Shown here: piece by piece, positions 6,354 to 9,132 of the stretch | Position numbering within the stretch: position 1 is the first letter of the stretch | Layout: every line of letters begins with the position of its first letter | NCBI GenBank assembly: GCA_963972105.1 | Contig: CAXAVH010000103.1 | Span: 1-9,132 of the forward strand | Length of the DNA: 9,132 nt | Direction of reading: 5' to 3' | Source of the DNA: NZQO01 sp002693605 | GTDB taxonomy: Bacteria > Bacteroidota > Bacteroidia > Flavobacteriales > Flavobacteriaceae | The notes under the pieces: model-generated | The model's database searches: none | What the model was told of the DNA's origin: nothing | The model's input: the letters and a program-made list of their open reading frames with translations, nothing else | Made by a program: the position numbers and the translations under genes

Positions 6354-6361
6354 TATCTTTG
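6354..6361 (+). promoter_or_regulatory. Candidate -7 element TATCTTTG of the DUF493-DUF4290-murA operon
   Basis: TATCTTTG is an exact TAnnTTTG match and is identical to the element at 881-888. The nearest upstream TTG (6339-6341, within ttgaca) is only 12 bases away, shorter than the usual spacing of about 19, so the -33 box is uncertain. The predicted start near 6366-6368 would give a leader of about 20 bases. It lies back to back with the minus-strand candidate at 6311-6318. Confidence 0.55.
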
Positions 6362-6385
6362 TAGCTGCAAAGCGAGCAAGGTGCT

Positions 6386-6676
6386 ATGGAAAACGATAAA
6401 AAGACTACCGAATTTTACACACGGCTTAGACAGCAATTGAAAGAGGACACCACTTGGCCGGCCCAGTACCTATACAAGTTTATCGTTCATTCGCAACTGG
6501 AGAAAATTGCAGAGATTGAGGCGATATTCGACGGTACCGACGCGGTCATCAATAGGCGCGATTCCTCTAAGGGAAACTACACGAGCCTTTCGGTAAAGGT
6601 AACGATGCAGTCGCCCGATGCGGTGATCGAAAAATATCTTGAAGTTTCGAATGTTGAAGGTGTCATTTCGCTATAA
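6386..6676 (+). CDS. DUF493 family protein (YbeD-like)
   Basis: 96 residues, the family's typical size. The core reads TTWPAQYLYKFIVHS (22-36), a first strand typical of Bacteroidetes DUF493 proteins. It continues with a helix (QLEKIAEIEAIF, 37-48), strands INRRDSSKGNYTSLSVKVTM (55-74), a helix (SPDAVIEKYLEVSNV, 76-90) and a final VEGVISL. This is the ferredoxin/ACT-like alpha-beta sandwich known from E. coli YbeD. The family is thought to be a small ligand-binding or regulatory domain; no catalytic residues are visible and the function is unknown. ATG without Shine-Dalgarno. It is the first gene of a probable plus-strand operon; the 63-base gap to the DUF4290 gene contains no terminator. Confidence 0.88.
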   Translation: MENDKKTTEFYTRLRQQLKEDTTWPAQYLYKFIVHSQLEKIAEIEAIFDGTDAVINRRDSSKGNYTSLSVKVTMQSPDAVIEKYLEVSNVEGVISL

Positions 6677-6739
6677 ATTTAGTATTTTGCAAGTCAGATT
6701 TACTTCAGAAGAATACTTCCTAATAAACAACAATTAATT

Positions 6740-7405
6740 TTGGTAGATAATTTAGAATACAATTCCGATCGTCCGCATCTTATCATTCCCGAGTACGGTC
6801 GACATATACAGAAAATGATCGAGCATACCGTGGCCATAGAAGATCGTGAGGAGCGCAACAAGAGCGCAAAGGGCATTATCTCTGTCATGGGCAACTTGAA
6901 CCCCCACCTGCGTGACGTTCCCGATTTTCAACATAAACTCTGGGATCAGCTCATTATCATGTCCGACTTTAAATTGGACGTCGATGCACCGTACCCCACC
7001 CCCTCAAAAGAGGAGCTGGCACAGCGGCCCGGCCCATTGGAATACCCGCAAAATTTTCCGAAATATCGTTTCTACGGAAACAATATTAAAAGGATGATTG
7101 ACGTGGCAAACAGTTGGGACGAAGGTGACAAAAAGGAAGGGTTGATCCTTACCATTGCCAACCACATGAAGAAGAGCTACCTTAGCTGGAATAAAGATAC
7201 GGTAGAGGACAATGTAATATTTGGTCACCTTCTGGAACTTTCCGAAGGGAAAATCAACCTGAAAAACAGCGAAGAAGATTTAAGCGAGGCGAAAGACCTT
7301 TTGAAGAACAAAAAGCGCTTTGCCAATTCCAACTCCAATGGCAATGGCAGCAGCAATAGCGGAAAGAAAAACTACAAGGGCAACCGCAGCCGCAAGCGCT
7401 ACTAA
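6740..7405 (+). CDS. DUF4290 family protein, TTG start
   Basis: 221 residues resembling DUF4290 proteins of Bacteroidetes, a family without assigned function. Conserved-looking blocks are LIIPEYGRHIQKMIEH (14-29), DREERNKSAKGIISVMGNLN (35-54), HLRDVPDFQHKLWDQL (56-71), LEYPQNFPKYRFYGNNIKRM (100-119) and IANHMKKSYLSWNKD (139-153). It is predominantly helical and cytosolic. The last about 26 residues (196-221) form a low-complexity Asn/Ser/Gly tail that becomes strongly basic and ends RSRKRY, suggestive of contact with nucleic acid or ribosomes. The start is TTG at 6740: no ATG or GTG occurs in frame between the upstream stop (6680-6682) and the conserved region. It sits 14 bases before murA, so the two are almost certainly cotranscribed. 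Confidence 0.88.
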   Translation: MVDNLEYNSDRPHLIIPEYGRHIQKMIEHTVAIEDREERNKSAKGIISVMGNLNPHLRDVPDFQHKLWDQLIIMSDFKLDVDAPYPTPSKEELAQRPGPLEYPQNFPKYRFYGNNIKRMIDVANSWDEGDKKEGLILTIANHMKKSYLSWNKDTVEDNVIFGHLLELSEGKINLKNSEEDLSEAKDLLKNKKRFANSNSNGNGSSNSGKKNYKGNRSRKRY

Positions 7406-7419
7406 AATACACAAATTGA

Positions 7420-8730
7420 ATGGGAACATTTCAAATTGAGGGCGGGCATAAGCTAAAGGGTGAAATTCATCCTCAGGGTGCCAAGAACGAGGCCCTTCAA
7501 ATACTCTGTGCCGTTGTTTTAACCGATGAGGAGGTTGTAATTGAGAACATCCCCGATATTCGTGATGTCAATAAGCTCATCGAAATACTGGACCATTTGG
7601 GCGTTTCGGTTACCAACCGAGGTAACGGTACGTATGCCTTCCGGGCCAACAATCTCGATTTAGAGTATTTAGAATCGGCACGTTTTAAGGAGGAAGGCAG
7701 TTCCCTGCGCGGTAGTATTATGATCGTTGGACCTATGCTGGGCCGTTTTGGCAAAGGCTATATACCCAGGCCGGGCGGTGATAAAATTGGCCGTAGAAGG
7801 TTGGACACCCATTTCGAGGGATTCATAAAACTCGGCGCAACGTTTCGGTATAATAAGGAAGAACGATTTTACGGGGTAGAGGCTCCCAATGGTCTTACCG
7901 GAACATATATGTTGCTGGACCAGGCATCGGTAACCGGAACCGCCAATATTGTTATGGCAGCCGTGCTCGCCAAGGGAACCACCACCATTTACAATGCAGC
8001 CTGCGAACCCTACTTACAGCAACTGTGCAAGATGTTGAATGCTATGGGTGCCAAGATTAGCGGCGTGGGCTCTAATTTGTTGACCATAGAAGGGGTCGAG
8101 AAATTGGGCGGCTGTCACCATCGTGTGCTTCCCGATATGATCGAGATTGGAAGCTGGATTGGCCTAGCGGCTATGACACAAAGCGAACTGACGATCAAGA
8201 ACGTAAGCTGGGAAAACTTGGGGCTCATTCCCGATACCTTTCGGAAATTGGGAATTACGCTTGAAAAGCGAAACGACGATATTTACATTCCTGCCCAGGA
8301 TGAATATGAAATACAAGGGTATATAGATGGGTCTATACTCACGGTGGCCGATGCCCCGTGGCCGGGTTTTACCCCAGACCTCTTAAGTATTGTGCTTGTG
8401 GTCTGTACCCAGGCTAAGGGAAGTGTGCTTATTCATCAAAAAATGTTCGAAAGTCGTCTGTTCTTTGTCGATAAGCTAATCGATATGGGGGCCAAGATAA
8501 TTTTGTGCGATCCGCACAGGGCTACCGTCATTGGGCACAACTTTACATCTACCTTGAAGGCAACTACCATGGTTTCGCCCGATATCCGCGCCGGAATATC
8601 CTTACTGATCGCCGCCCTGTCGGCGAAGGGGACGAGCACCATTCACAATATCGAGCAAATAGATAGGGGGTACGAGCGTATTGATGAACGCTTGCGGGCC
8701 ATTGGAGCCAAGATAACCCGAGTAGACTAA
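7420..8730 (+). CDS. murA: UDP-N-acetylglucosamine 1-carboxyvinyltransferase (MurA) with Asp at the catalytic Cys position
   Basis: 436 residues, normal length. MurA transfers enolpyruvate from PEP to UDP-GlcNAc in the cytosol, the first committed step of peptidoglycan synthesis. Landmarks: GAKNEALQ with K22 and N23; SLRGSI with R97 (E. coli R91 position); RPGGDKIGRRRLDTH (117-131), where D121 stands at the position of E. coli Cys115 (GGCTIG) and R126 at R120; APWPGFTPD with D320, equivalent to the catalytic Asp305; SPDIRAGISL with R390; and DRGYERIDERLRAIGAKI (415-432), the standard C-terminal signature. The fold is the duplicated EPT inside-out barrel. ATG is preceded by no clear Shine-Dalgarno and lies 14 bases after the DUF4290 stop. 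The operon ends at the hairpin at 8732-8762. Confidence 0.97.
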   Translation: MGTFQIEGGHKLKGEIHPQGAKNEALQILCAVVLTDEEVVIENIPDIRDVNKLIEILDHLGVSVTNRGNGTYAFRANNLDLEYLESARFKEEGSSLRGSIMIVGPMLGRFGKGYIPRPGGDKIGRRRLDTHFEGFIKLGATFRYNKEERFYGVEAPNGLTGTYMLLDQASVTGTANIVMAAVLAKGTTTIYNAACEPYLQQLCKMLNAMGAKISGVGSNLLTIEGVEKLGGCHHRVLPDMIEIGSWIGLAAMTQSELTIKNVSWENLGLIPDTFRKLGITLEKRNDDIYIPAQDEYEIQGYIDGSILTVADAPWPGFTPDLLSIVLVVCTQAKGSVLIHQKMFESRLFFVDKLIDMGAKIILCDPHRATVIGHNFTSTLKATTMVSPDIRAGISLLIAALSAKGTSTIHNIEQIDRGYERIDERLRAIGAKITRVD

Positions 8731-8731
8731 T

Positions 8732-8762
8732 AAAAAGGCCTCACATCGTGAGGCCTTTTTTT
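8732..8762. terminator. Bidirectional rho-independent terminator between murA and the convergent membrane-protein gene
   Basis: A perfect 13-bp stem (aaaaaggcctcac 8732-8744 with gtgaggccttttt 8748-8760) encloses a 3-base loop. Read on the plus strand it ends in seven T residues (8756-8762) and terminates murA. Read on the minus strand the A run at 8732-8736 supplies the T tract for the convergent gene, whose stop codon (8763-8761) touches the stem. One hairpin thus serves both genes. Confidence 0.93.
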
Positions 8763-9132
8763 ATTTCTTCTTATTGATTTCATCCTGAAGTTTCCGCCGC
8801 AATTTTTGTTCGCGCTCGAGTGCTTTTTGGCGATGTGTTTCCAACTCAATTTCAGTTTCAGCCAGCTTTAGCTGCGCTTCCTTGGTCACGTTGTGGCTAT
8901 TCTTGAACTTATAGCCGAGATACGCTAAAATAATCAGCAATACGGCGATAATAGTCCATAATATAGTATTGTACGTGGCCTTCTCCGTAATAACACCGAA
9001 TACCTCTATGCCGTTTTCCTTTTCGCGGGAGAGGGCCAAATCCTCCTTAGTTGCGCGGAGTTCCATCGAGAGCGAATCGATTGTCTGTGCCTGTTGGCCC
9101 AATTCGTTCTGGGAGCCGCCAATTCTAGATAG
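8761..9132 (-). CDS. Single-pass membrane coiled-coil protein of unknown function, N-terminus outside the window
   Basis: The frame is open from the stop at 8761-8763 to the right edge, giving 123 visible residues; the start lies beyond 9132, so the TTG at 9102 should not be taken as the start. Visible residues 1-40 (S/Q/E/L-rich, including QTIDSLSMELRATKEDLALS) look like a coiled coil. About 54-75 (YNTILWTIIAVLLIILAYLGYK) is one transmembrane helix. The charged tail 80-123 (EAQLKLAETEIELETHRQK, then ALEREQKLRRKLQDEINKKK) is a second coiled coil. It resembles Flavobacteriaceae proteins that have a signal peptide, coiled coil, TM helix and basic cytosolic coiled coil. From memory, some of these carry the name tRNA (guanine-N1)-methyltransferase; nothing in the visible part supports that enzyme activity. 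Confidence 0.75.
   Translation of the reverse strand, partial: LSRIGGSQNELGQQAQTIDSLSMELRATKEDLALSREKENGIEVFGVITEKATYNTILWTIIAVLLIILAYLGYKFKNSHNVTKEAQLKLAETEIELETHRQKALEREQKLRRKLQDEINKKK

Noticed and set aside
6119..6436. Minus-strand open frame of 105 codons spanning the kinase start and the divergent promoter region
   Set aside because: It overlaps the start of DUF493 and the N-terminus of the kinase in the wrong frame, and has no recognisable domain.
1..9132. Mobile elements, CRISPR arrays, defence or toxin-antitoxin systems
   Set aside because: No transposase, integrase, spaced repeat array, target-site duplication or compositional island was seen; all genes are core-type.

Overview
The window reads as ordinary chromosome from a member of the Bacteroidetes, most likely the family Flavobacteriaceae. 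Three things point there. Several genes belong to families typical of that group (a START-like small protein, a DUF4290 protein, a DUF493 protein with the WPxxYLxKFIV signature, and a coiled-coil/TM protein next to murA). Shine-Dalgarno sequences are almost absent and several starts are not ATG. The recognisable promoters match the Bacteroidetes form TTG-N19-TAnnTTTG. The taxon is an inference from protein resemblance and promoter style; no database search was run.

Layout. 1-52 is the 3' part of a CAT-anticodon tRNA, followed by a strong terminator (74-107). 108-455 carries no gene. 456-842 (+) is a START-like protein. A terminator hairpin and the promoter of the next gene overlap at 881-919. 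920-1762 (+) is a class IV aminotransferase/aminodeoxychorismate lyase-like enzyme. It converges with, and overlaps by four bases, a YqgE/AlgH protein (1759-2319, -). Then come an HU protein (2456-2728, -) with its own terminator and a clear promoter, and a minus-strand operon read as NadR-like P-loop kinase (6303-5749), RecQ helicase (5752-3854), Fmt (3857-2910). Both junctions in that operon are 4-base start/stop overlaps. A divergent control region (6304-6385) separates it from a plus-strand operon: DUF493 (6386-6676), DUF4290 (6740-7405), murA (7420-8730). A bidirectional terminator (8732-8762) is shared with a minus-strand membrane coiled-coil protein that runs off the right end.

Functionally this is core housekeeping: translation initiation (tRNA with anticodon CAT, Fmt), chromosome structure and repair (HU, RecQ), PLP enzymology possibly for folate or amino acids, and the first committed step of peptidoglycan synthesis (MurA). 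No mobile element, CRISPR array, toxin-antitoxin pair or defence system is visible. The points most worth a second look are a MurA with Asp at the catalytic Cys position (expected to be insensitive to fosfomycin), a RecQ whose zinc cluster lies about 160 residues later than in E. coli RecQ, the overlapping terminator/promoter/start arrangement at 881-922, and a pair of phased GTTAATAAC repeats upstream of the HU promoter. I found no convincing new biological system here.
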